Source: Flavobacterium gillisiae (GTDB lineage: Bacteria > Bacteroidota > Bacteroidia > Flavobacteriales > Flavobacteriaceae). From it: DNA of 64,000 nt. Every line of letters begins with the position of its first letter. Within the stretch, counting starts at the first letter, position 1. Shown one piece after another: positions 45,695-54,011 of this stretch. Where the stretch lies: assembly GCF_900107635.1 (NCBI RefSeq), contig NZ_FNRD01000005.1, forward strand, positions 62,001 through 126,000, read 5' to 3'. A program made the translations under genes and the position numbers. Below the pieces are notes generated by a model. That model worked only from the letters and a program-made list of their open reading frames with translations. It was not told the DNA's origin and ran no database searches.

Positions 45695-46534
45695 TTATTT
45701 TCCGTTTTGTTTAGCGGTAGCTTTTGGTGCTGCGCCTTGTTTCAAGTCTTTGTTTCTGAATTTTTTAGTTTTTGGAAGTTGTAGATTCACTTGATTTACT
45801 TCCTGAATTTCTATAGAAAGTTTATCAAATTTGATGTCTTCAAGATGTCCACCAAGTTTAATATCGTCTGATAAAAAGTGAAAATGCATTCCTGGAATTA
45901 CAATGTTCCCTAGATAATCTGGTGTAAATAGCCCTACTAAAGTCCCTTTTAGGTTCTCTCTAGTGTACATGACGCGCGTATCTAAATAGTCAAATAAAGA
46001 GACATCTTCATTTTCTACTTTATGAGCCGAAGCCATTTTTAGATACTTAAATTTACCCTTAATTCGATAAGCGTAGAAACTGTTTCTAGACGTAGCATAT
46101 TTTTGAAGCTCTCTAGTTAAATCTTCATAAGACCCAATATTTTCAACAGTTACCGTCTGTTTTGGCTGAAAATTTATCATCGTCATATTAGGAGATTCTA
46201 AATCGTCTGCTGCTTTTGCAATTCCGCCCTCAGCATCAATCGTGTAGACAACTCCGTCTACAGCAACCAATTCTCCCGCCAAATGATTTACAGTTCCAAG
46301 ACCGATGTTACCCTGTTGTACCATTTGTTGTGGAGTGATATCACCTTCATAGATACTATTTAACAAGGCAACTGTTGGTGCATATTGGTGAATAGTGTTT
46401 TCGGTATGTGGTGCCAAACCGTGAGTATGTGAATGCCCGTGTGCTTCTTCCGAAGTTGACATTGTTTCTGTTTTCTTATCATTTCCGCAGCTTGCTAAAA
46501 GCACTAGCGAAAATAATAGAATTGCTTTTTTCAT
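45695..46534 (-). CDS. Acetolactate decarboxylase-like lipoprotein
   Basis: 279 residues from the ATG at 46534; a longer frame to 46696 is mostly overlap with the next gene and is rejected because MKKAILLFSLVLLASC is a perfect lipoprotein signal. The mature part matches acetolactate decarboxylase: NIGLGTVNHLAGELVAVDG and the zinc-ligand region PGMHFHFLSDDIKLGGHL with all three His. The segment where the family has a conserved catalytic Arg (usual form M-R-S-V/R-T-V) reads KMASAHKV, so that Arg seems replaced. It may decarboxylate acetolactate outside the cytoplasm or act on another substrate. Confidence 0.82.
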   Translation of the reverse strand: MKKAILLFSLVLLASCGNDKKTETMSTSEEAHGHSHTHGLAPHTENTIHQYAPTVALLNSIYEGDITPQQMVQQGNIGLGTVNHLAGELVAVDGVVYTIDAEGGIAKAADDLESPNMTMINFQPKQTVTVENIGSYEDLTRELQKYATSRNSFYAYRIKGKFKYLKMASAHKVENEDVSLFDYLDTRVMYTRENLKGTLVGLFTPDYLGNIVIPGMHFHFLSDDIKLGGHLEDIKFDKLSIEIQEVNQVNLQLPKTKKFRNKDLKQGAAPKATAKQNGK

Positions 46535-46566
46535 AAGAGTAGTTTTTAATTGAAGATTGGTGAGTC

Positions 46567-47190
46567 TTATATTTCTGTTACAAAATTCATGTATTGTTTC
46601 AAATCTCCATCTACCGTTTCCTCCAACAATTTTCCTGTTTTCATGGCGTAAGGTTGATGAAAATGAATGTCCCAAACATCTGATTCTTTTCTCCAATGTT
46701 CATAAACAGCCAAAGTGTCTTCTTGCCCGTCAACAGTATATAAATCAAAAAGAATGTTTCCTTTCTCTTCTTTTCTGGTGTTGGTAACATGATCTTCAAA
46801 CTGTGCTAAAACTTGCTTTCTATAACTTGGATCGAACTTAAAGATGAAGAAAATAATGAATAGTTCGTCGTCTTCGTTTGCAGATTTAGAACGGTCTGGC
46901 AAAGGATTGGTATCACCCAAAAAGTAGAAATCGGGTGCCGTTGCCAAGGCTGTTTGGCCTATTTGCATTAACTTTTGGGTATGAGGCTCTTTATCGTGAG
47001 ATTCAATGGCTGCTTTGTCTGCCCAACGTTCGTACACAAAAAATACGTTGGCATCGCTTTTCGATACAAATACTTTAATTTCGTGATTACCCGCTTCTTT
47101 TTGTGTTGCTGCTTGCGCTTCTTTTAAAGTTGCTGCAAAACTAGTTGCGTGTTCTGGTTTTGCGGTGAATTTTACTATGGTGCTTTTCAT
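46567..47190 (-). CDS. Two-domain antibiotic biosynthesis monooxygenase (ABM)-like protein
   Basis: 207 residues made of two ABM dimeric-barrel domains (about 1-95 and 110-207). Each shows the pattern of a beta strand, F..YE.W (FFVYERWAD; LAVYEHWRKE) and a conserved His near the end (SHDKEPHTQ; HFHQPYAMK). Such proteins oxidise quinols or anthrone-like aromatics without cofactors, or degrade heme. A single-domain homologue is encoded at 52610. Fusion of two copies may give a self-contained dimer. Confidence 0.85.
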   Translation of the reverse strand: MKSTIVKFTAKPEHATSFAATLKEAQAATQKEAGNHEIKVFVSKSDANVFFVYERWADKAAIESHDKEPHTQKLMQIGQTALATAPDFYFLGDTNPLPDRSKSANEDDELFIIFFIFKFDPSYRKQVLAQFEDHVTNTRKEEKGNILFDLYTVDGQEDTLAVYEHWRKESDVWDIHFHQPYAMKTGKLLEETVDGDLKQYMNFVTEI

Positions 47191-47191
47191 T

Positions 47192-48115
47192 TTATAATTT
47201 TATAAATTCTTTAATGTCTTTAGCTACTTCTTCTGGGACTTCTAATTGTGGTGAATGTGCTGCGTTTTCAATGACAACCAACTTCGCATTCGGAATGTGA
47301 TCTTTGTAATATTCAGCCACATTAAAACGAACCACTTCATCGTGTTTTCCTTGTAATACTAATGTTGGTGCTTTGATATACTGAACATCCTCTTTAAGGT
47401 TAAAATACTTTCCGTTTTTAATCGCAGGAATTAAAGTACCATCTACAAAATCTTTACTGTTGTTAACCGTTTCTATCAAATAATCAGCAATAGGTCCAGG
47501 AAGATCCGGTACTTTGTAAAAAACACGTTGAAGCACTTTGTTTAGCTCCGCTCTGTTTTCAATTTTTTTCCCAAAACCACTATATACCACGTGGTCATCT
47601 ACGGTAATTCCGGCTGCATCTAACAAAATTAAATTTGTAACATCAGTAGGATATTTTACGGCATACGCAGCAGCTGTGTGTCCGCCCATTGAATTACCAA
47701 TTAGGTTGAAGTTTGTTACGCCAAGTTGAGCTACAAACGATTTTAGAAAAGTGGCTTGTCCGTCGATAGAATAATCCAAACCCTGTTTTCTTTCATTCTC
47801 ACCATGTCCTGCTAAATCAGGTAAAATTAAATGGTAATCTGAGGACAAGTATTTAGCCATTTGCAAAAAGCTGTTCTTATCATCTCCCATACCGTGAACT
47901 AATACAAAATTTGGTTTATCATTATTTGCTTCGCTTTCGTAAAAATGTACGGTGTACCCATTTACAACCACTGTTTTCTTTTCTAAGTTTGCTGCATTGG
48001 CATAACTAACATTCGTTTGATCTACAAGTACTTTTGGAAAAAAGAAAAATACAATGGCTCCAATTACTAGTAAGCCAACGATGATTCCGCCAACTATTTT
48101 TAAGAATTTTTTCAT
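47192..48115 (-). CDS. Membrane-anchored alpha/beta hydrolase
   Basis: 307 residues. An N-terminal helix (IVGGIIVGLLVIGAIVFFFF) anchors or exports it. The hydrolase core has oxyanion region LVHGMGDDKNSF, nucleophile Ser in IGNSMGGHTA, Asp in GKHDEVV and His in NAAHSPQLE. Substrate unknown; a C-C bond or ester hydrolase are both possible. It is 1 base from the ABM gene and 22 bases from the nitroreductase gene. Confidence 0.9.
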   Translation of the reverse strand: MKKFLKIVGGIIVGLLVIGAIVFFFFPKVLVDQTNVSYANAANLEKKTVVVNGYTVHFYESEANNDKPNFVLVHGMGDDKNSFLQMAKYLSSDYHLILPDLAGHGENERKQGLDYSIDGQATFLKSFVAQLGVTNFNLIGNSMGGHTAAAYAVKYPTDVTNLILLDAAGITVDDHVVYSGFGKKIENRAELNKVLQRVFYKVPDLPGPIADYLIETVNNSKDFVDGTLIPAIKNGKYFNLKEDVQYIKAPTLVLQGKHDEVVRFNVAEYYKDHIPNAKLVVIENAAHSPQLEVPEEVAKDIKEFIKL

Positions 48116-48137
48116 GATTTATATTGTTTTAAATGGA

Positions 48138-48791
48138 TTATAATTTTGTAATAATGGTCTCTTCTGGGAATCTTGATTTTGGCAATTTTGCATTAAAATC
48201 AGTATCTTTTCTGTACCCTAAAGACACTACTGCAAGCGCTGTATAGCCTTTTTCGCGTAAGTCAAACTCTATATCTAAGGCTTTTAAATCTACACCTTCC
48301 ATTGGGCAAGCATCAATACCTAAAGCAGCAACACCTAACAAAAGTGACCCCATATTTAAATACACTTGCTTTTCCATCCAATGTTGTAAATCTTTAAGAT
48401 CGTATTTATGAAGGTCTACAAACAACTTACGTCCACCTTGCATTTGATCTTTAAATTCTTGTGCCGCAAAACGACCATCTTTATCTTCTTGTTCCAAAAC
48501 ACTAGCCATATATGCTTCGTCTGCATTGGTACGAGCAGCAAAGACAATTACATGAGAGGCATCGTAAACTTTAGTTGTGTTAAAAGGAAATAAAACTTCT
48601 GTTCCTTTTGCAATGCGCTCTTTACCTTCTGTTGTATCTGCAATTAGAAAATGCCAAGGTTGTAAGTTGATACTTGACGGACTTAAACGCAATAAATCTT
48701 TTACTTGTTGGAAATCTGCTTCTGAGATCTTCTTAGTAGCATCAAATTCTTTTACTGAATAACGGCTGTTTAATATTTCACTTAAAATCAT
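48138..48791 (-). CDS. NAD(P)H nitroreductase, NfsB-like
   Basis: 217-residue FMN flavoprotein of the nitroreductase fold: RYSVKEFDATKKISE, the SPSSINLQPWHFL FMN region near residue 35-50, and C-terminal LPKSRFPEE. It reduces nitroaromatics and quinones. First gene of the six-gene operon 48791-43412. The promoter at 48837-48867 lies in the gap shared with the divergent hxlR gene. A second, diverged homologue leads the similar cluster at 54686. Confidence 0.93.
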   Translation of the reverse strand: MILSEILNSRYSVKEFDATKKISEADFQQVKDLLRLSPSSINLQPWHFLIADTTEGKERIAKGTEVLFPFNTTKVYDASHVIVFAARTNADEAYMASVLEQEDKDGRFAAQEFKDQMQGGRKLFVDLHKYDLKDLQHWMEKQVYLNMGSLLLGVAALGIDACPMEGVDLKALDIEFDLREKGYTALAVVSLGYRKDTDFNAKLPKSRFPEETIITKL

Positions 48792-48836
48792 AATCTTATA
48801 TTTAGTTGATTATTTATACTATCATTTTTATAGTGG

Positions 48837-48867
48837 CAAAAGTATGTATAGTTTACAATGTACACAA
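48837..48867 (-). promoter_or_regulatory. Promoter of the nitroreductase operon
   Basis: On the minus strand TTG (48865-48867), 20 bases, then TACTTTTG (48837-48844): a full match to the Bacteroidota consensus. GTATAGT occurs at 48846-48852 and again at 48881-48887 on the plus strand, inside and just upstream of this promoter, and could be HxlR binding half-sites. Confidence 0.65.
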
Positions 48868-48956
48868 TAACGGTCATAAAGTATAGTATAAAATAAATTT
48901 TTAACTAGCTATATTTCAATTGTTTAAAAAATAAAAATTAACTATAAAAAATATAG

Positions 48957-48987
48957 TTGCACACTAATAATTAGCGCTATATCTTTG
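48957..48987 (+). promoter_or_regulatory. Promoter of the hxlR gene
   Basis: TTG (48957-48959), 20 bases, then TATCTTTG (48980-48987), 29 bases before the ATG at 49017. It matches the Bacteroidota consensus. Confidence 0.65.
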
Positions 48988-49016
48988 CACTTTATAATGT
49001 ATATAAAAATGATGCT

Positions 49017-49400
49017 ATGGACAGAAAAGAACTTTTCGAAAAAAAACCAAAAATAAAAATCAACGACAAAATATCCTGGTGCCCCACAAGTGCCGCCATG
49101 GAATTGATAGGCGGAAAATGGAAGAGTGTGATCCTGACCCACTTGATTAGTGGGACGAAGCGCTACAATGAACTACGCAAAGAAATTCCAGGAATTACGG
49201 AGCGCACCTTGAGTTTGCAACTCAAACAACTGGAGGAAGACGGTTTTGTAGTTAGAAAAGTATTCACCAAAAAACCACCATTACGAGTAGAATATACCTT
49301 AACCGAATTTGGTTTTACGTTATCTCCTATCTTAAATTCAATTGTGGAATGGGGACTTATGGCTGCTGAAACCAAAGGCGAATTTATTTTTGAAGAATAA
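49017..49400 (+). CDS. HxlR-type winged-helix regulator
   Basis: 127 residues with the HxlR/MarR-like winged helix: WCPTSAAMELIGGKWKSVIL, with Cys near the N-terminus as in redox- or quinone-sensing members, then GITERTLSLQLKQLEEDGFV and VEYTLTEFG. Such regulators often respond to electrophiles or quinones through that Cys. It is divergent from the nitroreductase operon by 225 bases and is its probable regulator. Confidence 0.93.
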   Translation: MDRKELFEKKPKIKINDKISWCPTSAAMELIGGKWKSVILTHLISGTKRYNELRKEIPGITERTLSLQLKQLEEDGFVVRKVFTKKPPLRVEYTLTEFGFTLSPILNSIVEWGLMAAETKGEFIFEE

Positions 49401-49733
49401 CGATCTAGGAAGCGTTTAAATAGGCGGTTGCCTAACTATTCTAAACAAAAAAGAATATATTTAGGGTTGCATACCATTTCATGCCACCTAAAAAGATTTG
49501 TTGCTAACTATGAAAAACGACCTAATCCAACTTTTTAGCAAATCCACCTAGTTTGTCATTCTGCAAGAATGGCACACACGCATACACAACGAGCATCCGC
49601 AATCAGGATCATTGTGAGGAAAGAGGCAATCACGTACACTGCATCATTTTTTATTGAGTTGTAGATTTGATGTTAAACGATTATTATTGGTGCTTTTTGT
49701 TATCTAGGAATGGATTTAGCTACTGTAATTGTC

Positions 49734-49785
49734 AATAGGAATGGGTACGAAGTCGGGTTCCGATAGCTATCGGAATTGCACAGCT
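49734..49785. repeat. Palindromic repeat, copy A
   Basis: A ~52-base unit centred on the perfect palindrome TTCCGATAGCTATCGGAA (49758-49775), flanked by GGGTACGAAGTCGGG and TTGCACAGCTG. Copy B at 51236-51288 differs at only a few bases. The two copies bracket the toxin-antitoxin pair. Confidence 0.85.
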
Positions 49786-49985
49786 GAATTTATTTTTCCC
49801 ATAGCCTTAGGTTTCGCAGCCTGCAGAAGTGGCGAACTTCGTAACCGCATATTTTCCACTAAGATACTATTTCTTGTGAACGTAAAATGTGAATTTACCA
49901 CATTTATCGCCATTTCTTGAAACCGCTGTAATGAACAGTTGCATTGTATTTTATAGTACTTTGCGAATAATATTTCTCCCAATAG

Positions 49986-50015
49986 TTGGGAATTTAGTTT
50001 TAATATGTATATTTG
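49986..50015 (+). promoter_or_regulatory. Promoter of the toxin/antitoxin pair
   Basis: TTG (49986-49988), exactly 19 bases, then TATATTTG (50008-50015), 28 bases before the ATG at 50044: a full match to the Bacteroidota consensus. Confidence 0.7.
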
Positions 50016-50043
50016 TATTATATCTTAAAACCAAGCTCAAACA

Positions 50044-50424
50044 ATGTTAGAATTACCAAATACCGCAGATAATATTGCTTTGGTACAAGAATTCTTGGAC
50101 GAAACTAGAAAAAGAATTTCTGATGGAGTAGAAATAACTTTTACTAGAAAAGCTAATTTAGAATTGCAAGATCTAGCTTTAGATTTCGAAATTGAAATTG
50201 AAGATATTGAGGAAGCTATTGAAAATCTGACAACTGAAAATTATTACAGAGGAATTGATCCTTCAGGTTCTGGCGATTTTGAAGTATGTGCCTTTTGTAC
50301 TAAAATTGGAAAAAGTAATGTAGAGATTTATTTAAAATATGGACTAGAAGTTAATGGTTTACAGATATTATTATTTTCAAATCATTTGCCAAATCACCCA
50401 ATGGCGCAACCTTTTAAAAATTAA
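50044..50424 (+). CDS. MqsR-like toxin candidate
   Basis: 126 residues. The middle (FTRKANLELQDLALDF, then IENLTTENYYRGID) and end (VEIYLKYGLEVNGLQILLFS) resemble the MqsR layout, in which a short N-terminal helix is followed by a small beta sheet ending in a V/L-I-x-S-F-like strand. MqsR toxins cut mRNA at GCU sites; whether this relative keeps that activity is unknown. It lies 4 bases before a helix-turn-helix gene, which gives the toxin-first order typical of mqsRA. It has its own strong promoter. Confidence 0.65.
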   Translation: MLELPNTADNIALVQEFLDETRKRISDGVEITFTRKANLELQDLALDFEIEIEDIEEAIENLTTENYYRGIDPSGSGDFEVCAFCTKIGKSNVEIYLKYGLEVNGLQILLFSNHLPNHPMAQPFKN

Positions 50425-50428
50425 AATT

Positions 50429-50926
50429 ATGGAAGCTAAAAAAATATTAACAAGAGAAAATAGTACTACTGACGAATTATATGCTGTTGTAGAAAAAGTA
50501 TATAAAGGAATCAAGTTAGTATATAATGAAGCATTTTACTTAGACTACATTGTAGATGAGGATACTGGATTGATAAACAAAGACTTGAAAGAGAAGCATT
50601 ATACCAAAAATCAAATGGAAAGGAACATTAAAGCATTGAAAAATGCATATCATATTGCTAAAGGTGCTGCTTCTCCAAGTGAAATTATAAATTTTAGAAA
50701 TAAATATAAAATTTCGGCATCTACATTTAGTGTAATATTAGGTTTTAGTAAAAATACTATTTCTAATATAGAGAATGAGGGTATTACTTCCTTGTCTAGT
50801 GGTCGATTAATAAAAATGTGTTTAGACAACACAAAAGTGGTTTATAAATATGTACAATTATGTGATTCAATTGATAATGTAAAAAAAGAAGAAATATCTA
50901 AAAGATTAATGGAAGAATGTATATAA
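50429..50926 (+). CDS. Helix-turn-helix antitoxin candidate (MqsA-like)
   Basis: 165 residues from the ATG at 50429; the frame is open from 50354 but that part overlaps the toxin and is not used. An N-terminal region rich in acidic and aromatic residues (NEAFYLDYIVDEDTGL) is followed by an Xre-type HTH at about 95-125 (RNKYKISASTFSVILGFSKN). MqsA has a zinc-binding N-terminus; no Cys pairs are visible here, so this is a variant antitoxin. It should bind the toxin and repress the shared promoter. Confidence 0.65.
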   Translation: MEAKKILTRENSTTDELYAVVEKVYKGIKLVYNEAFYLDYIVDEDTGLINKDLKEKHYTKNQMERNIKALKNAYHIAKGAASPSEIINFRNKYKISASTFSVILGFSKNTISNIENEGITSLSSGRLIKMCLDNTKVVYKYVQLCDSIDNVKKEEISKRLMEECI

Positions 50927-51166
50927 TACATTAACTAATTAGTCAATCCTTAGAAATAATTCAAACAATTAATTATCAATAACTTAAGTTTAGAAATAAT
51001 TAAAAAAGCTTCTGTTTAATTAACGAAAATGGAATTAGAGTATAAAAAGCGGCAATATGTTAGGTGAAATAAAATCCAGCTCTGCGAATTGTTCTTAAAA
51101 ATTTAAGTGCTATTATGCGAATGTCTCTGACTTCGTACCCACAACAATGAGCAAACAATAACAGAT

Positions 51167-51197
51167 AAAAAAGCACAACGAGAGTTGTGCTTTTTTT
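51167..51197. terminator. Strong bidirectional terminator
   Basis: AAAAAAGCACAAC, loop GAGA, GTTGTGCTTTTTTT: a perfect stem with A and T runs on either side. It would end transcription from the antitoxin gene or from the leftward DUF2971 gene. Confidence 0.85.
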
Positions 51198-51235
51198 ATG
51201 ATTAGTGATAGAAATTTGGTTATATTGAAATGGTA

Positions 51236-51288
51236 AATAGGAACGGGTAGGAAGTCGGGTTCCGATAGCTATCGGAATCGCACAGCTG
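51236..51288. repeat. Palindromic repeat, copy B
   Basis: Same unit as 49734-49785: palindrome TTCCGATAGCTATCGGAA at 51260-51277, flanked by GGGTAGGAAGTCGGG and TCGCACAGCTG. The C/T and G/C differences between copies suggest some age. Confidence 0.85.
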
Positions 51289-51415
51289 GAGACATTTGCG
51301 CAGCGTTCCCGATGTAGTTGCAGTTTGAAAATTGAATTAGGAATTATGCTTTGCGGAGCGTGGTTCCTATTTCCGGGCAAGAAATAAGTGTGAACATTAG
51401 AAAGACAAACATCAT

Positions 51416-52234
51416 TTATTTAAATAAAAATGGGAATTTGTGTTTTAGCATTTCCATACCGTCTTCAATAGTTCCCTCTTTAAGTAATACTTTATTCAAT
51501 TCAAGTTTTGTCTGATGAGGTCCAACTGTCATTAGTGGAACATCGTTAAACCTTTCTTTTCTTATTCGATCGAATCTGGACTTCAGCTCTCTATCCTTAT
51601 CTGTGGAGTTATCCATATTTTTGTATCCGACAGAAATCTCTTGGATACAACTCTTATCAAAATAGAATCTGTTTTCAGCATCATTTGGATTTTGAAATAA
51701 CAATCTCCATTCCTGTTCATAGTTCCAATTATTGAGTTTTAAGAGATATTGATAGTAACTTGAAAATGGATGCTCTAGTGATATCACTTCTGGAGCCTGA
51801 GAATATATTACTCTATTTAGTTTAACAGAACTATTTTGGGCATTAATCAATGATTCTACATTAAACTTAAGACAAAAACCACGATACGAATTCGCGTAGT
51901 GACTCCATAGTAGAGGCTCCATTCCATTTTCAGAAAAACATGCTATTCCTATGTCAGAAATATCATTTAATCTTTCAATATATTGCCAATCCCTTAGCTC
52001 TTTTTGTTTTTCAGCAATCAAGTTTCTATTACAGTCAAATGGATCGTTAAAATCCTTTGGGTTACTTAAGTAGATATAATCATTTTCAAGACTATCTATG
52101 CTATATTCATTGAGGGAGAAATACTTATACAAGTATTTAGGCACAGAAATTTGAGGTGTTCCATTTTCGGTAACTACCCAATCATTATTTTCAAAAATGA
52201 CCTCTGTGCTAGAATCTATTTTAAATTTTTCCAT
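51416..52234 (-). CDS. DUF2971 domain protein
   Basis: 272 residues matching DUF2971: LYKYFSLNEYSIDSLENDYI, YLSNPKDFNDPFDC, IACFSENGMEPLLWSHYANS and RGFCLKFNVE. Family function is unproven; DUF2971 proteins are often found in accessory or defence-associated regions. The gene stands alone on the minus strand, between the toxin/antitoxin region and an intergenic structured element. Confidence 0.85.
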   Translation of the reverse strand: MEKFKIDSSTEVIFENNDWVVTENGTPQISVPKYLYKYFSLNEYSIDSLENDYIYLSNPKDFNDPFDCNRNLIAEKQKELRDWQYIERLNDISDIGIACFSENGMEPLLWSHYANSYRGFCLKFNVESLINAQNSSVKLNRVIYSQAPEVISLEHPFSSYYQYLLKLNNWNYEQEWRLLFQNPNDAENRFYFDKSCIQEISVGYKNMDNSTDKDRELKSRFDRIRKERFNDVPLMTVGPHQTKLELNKVLLKEGTIEDGMEMLKHKFPFLFK

Positions 52235-52390
52235 ACTCTATTTCATTGCGCCTAGCTCATTTATATGTATCACTCCTATAACACTTCATTAATTATGCTA
52301 ATGTAAGATAAAACAATGAAAAAGTTTACATTTATATTTTATGAAAAACATAGTTATATTAAAAAACAATATTTCTTTAACCCACAAAAC

Positions 52391-52500
52391 CCCTAACCCA
52401 GACCTGCCTGCCGGCAGGCAGGTAGAAGTGGAGCTCTTTTTAATCTTGCCTTTTTTGGCAAGATTAAAAAAGCGGGAACGAATAGCTGGAAATAGCTCCA
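52391..52500. repeat. Structured intergenic element, copy 1
   Basis: From left to right: CCCTAACCCAG, a 22-base perfect palindrome (52402-52423, half-site ACCTGCCTGCC), TAGAAGTGGAGCTC, a 14-pair perfect hairpin (arms 52437-52450 and 52457-52470, loop TTTTTT), and a 3' box GGAACGAATAGCTGGAAAT then AGCTCC. GGAGCT near 52429 can pair with the final AGCTCC. The same order of a 5' AGTG box, hairpin and 3' CGAATAGC box recurs at 63191-63331. Confidence 0.7.
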
Positions 52501-52609
52501 AAAAAAAACAACTACTATCATCAAATTATAACCAAAAAAAAAGAAGCTTTTGGACCATGTATTCACATTGGTCGCAAAAGCTCTTTTTTCAAATTAAATG
52601 GTGTATTAG

Positions 52610-52900
52610 TTATGCAAGCAAAGTCATTTTGTTGACTGCAAATTCGGCAATAGCATCTTTGGCCGCAGTTTGGAACGCTACGTAATGAGGCGTTGCAGCG
52701 TGTAAAGTAAGTGCCTCAGCATCTTTCCAGTTCTCATACATTGTAAATGTATTGGCGTCGTCATTGTCTTGAAGGCAGTTGTAGTTGATACAACCCGCTT
52801 CTTTAACACTACTGGCAACTAATTTTAGTAATTCGGTTTTAACCAATTCTCTATTTTCTTCTTTGGCTACAATTTTGGCCACAACAGTTATTTTGCTCAT
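52610..52900 (-). CDS. Putative quinol monooxygenase (single ABM domain)
   Basis: 96 residues, a single ABM dimeric barrel of the YgiN kind: KITVVAKIVAKEENRELVKTEL, then CINYNCLQDNDDANTFTMYENW and an active-site His pair in LHAATPHYVAFQ. YgiN-type proteins oxidise quinols. It is the last gene of the three-gene unit 54686-52610 behind a nitroreductase and an MDR reductase gene. Gap to the next gene is 71 bases. Confidence 0.9.
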   Translation of the reverse strand: MSKITVVAKIVAKEENRELVKTELLKLVASSVKEAGCINYNCLQDNDDANTFTMYENWKDAEALTLHAATPHYVAFQTAAKDAIAEFAVNKMTLLA

Positions 52901-52971
52901 GATTTGTCTATTTCTATGGTAACAAAATTCAATATTTACTTTGGATTAAAAAATCTTTTGAGGGCATTAAA

Positions 52972-53979
52972 TTAAAAACCTTCTAGAACAATTTTACCTT
53001 TTGCTTTTCCTGTTTCCAAGAAGGCATGCGCTTTACGCAAGTTTTCGGCGTTGATGGTTCCGAAATTCTCACCTAAGGTTGTTTTAATGGTTCCGTTGTC
53101 AATCAAAGTAGCTACTTCGTTTAATATATTGTGTTGACCAATCATGTCTTCTGTTTGAAACATCGAACGCGTAAACATAAACTCCCAGTGCGTAGAAACC
53201 GATTTCGCTTTGAATGGCATGATGTTGAACGATTTTGGATCATCAATAAAACCAAATTTCCCTTGTGGTTTGATCACTTTTACAATCTCTTCTGCATGTT
53301 GTTCGGTAGCATTTAAGCTTACAATATAATCTGGAGCGGCAAGCTTGTATTTTTCGAATTCTTCGCTCAATTTATTTTGGTGGTTGATTACGGTATCTGC
53401 ACCCAATTCTTTCAACCAATCCGTCGTTTCTTCGCGTGAAGCGGTTCCGACAATTTTTAGTTTTGTCAATTTCTTAGCTAATTGCACCAAAATCGATCCC
53501 ACACCACCAGCAGCACCAATAACCAAAATTGATTTGTTAGCGTCATCCTTAGCCACTTCTAATCGGTCAAACAACATTTCGTAAGCGGTAAGAGAGGTCA
53601 ATGGCAAAGCAGCAGCTTCGGCATACGATAAACTTGAAGGTTTTTTACCCACAATGCGCTCGTCTACCACTTGATATTCGGCATAACTTCCTTGGCGTGT
53701 GATATCACCTGCGTACATTACTTCGTCACCAACTTTGAACAAAGTCACGTTTTCACCCACTTCTTTCACGATTCCAGTAGCATCCCAACCAATGATTTTC
53801 CAGTTGTCACCATCGGCAGGCATATTGGCACGTACTTTATAATCAGCTGGATTTACGGAGATGGCTTTGATTTCGACAAGAATATCTCTTCCAGTTGCTT
53901 TAGGCGTTTCTACGGTTACATCTTGTAGTGATTTTACATTATCTACAGGTAAATTTTCTTTATATCCAATTGCTTTCAT
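52972..53979 (-). CDS. Zinc-type alcohol dehydrogenase-like (MDR) oxidoreductase
   Basis: 335 residues, MDR fold with cofactor loop VIGAAGGVGSILVQLAKKL near residue 155 and no zinc-ligand cysteine set; it belongs with quinone/enone reductases of the ZADH class. Second gene in a unit with the nitroreductase (32 bases) and ABM genes. Confidence 0.92.
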   Translation of the reverse strand: MKAIGYKENLPVDNVKSLQDVTVETPKATGRDILVEIKAISVNPADYKVRANMPADGDNWKIIGWDATGIVKEVGENVTLFKVGDEVMYAGDITRQGSYAEYQVVDERIVGKKPSSLSYAEAAALPLTSLTAYEMLFDRLEVAKDDANKSILVIGAAGGVGSILVQLAKKLTKLKIVGTASREETTDWLKELGADTVINHQNKLSEEFEKYKLAAPDYIVSLNATEQHAEEIVKVIKPQGKFGFIDDPKSFNIMPFKAKSVSTHWEFMFTRSMFQTEDMIGQHNILNEVATLIDNGTIKTTLGENFGTINAENLRKAHAFLETGKAKGKIVLEGF

Positions 53980-54011
53980 AACTATATATTTTTTTTGTTG
54001 TTTTTAATTAT

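Larger units (their letters stand above)
49401..50043. other. Intergenic region with degenerate repeats
   Basis: No gene is seen. At 49609-49633 the text TCATTGTGAGGAAAG and the next ten bases resembles a degenerate copy of the TCATTGCGAGGAACGAAGC element that I recall as common in many genomes. One copy of the ~52-base palindromic repeat lies at 49734-49785, and the promoter of the toxin/antitoxin pair is at 49986-50015. Confidence 0.55.
50927..51415. other. Non-coding stretch after the toxin/antitoxin pair
   Basis: Apart from the terminator (51167-51197) and repeat copy B (51236-51288), no feature is seen. The text at 51120-51150 (GACTTCGTACCCACAAC) and around 51290-51375 looks like more decayed repeat material. 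Confidence 0.5.

Noticed and set aside
46535..46696. N-terminal extension of the acetolactate decarboxylase-like gene
   Set aside because: It overlaps the ABM gene, and a perfect lipoprotein signal begins at 46534.
49734..51288. Possible CRISPR array from the repeated palindromes
   Set aside because: Only two copies, 1.5 kb apart with genes between them; there is no regular spacer pattern and no cas genes.
51060..51380. 106-codon minus-strand frame across repeat copy B
   Set aside because: It is made of repeat and terminator sequence, including the terminator at 51167-51197; not a gene.
52298..52685. Frames on both strands across the structured element (STCLPAGRSG / DLPAGRQVE)
   Set aside because: The protein-like motif is just the translation of the GC-rich palindrome at 52402-52423.
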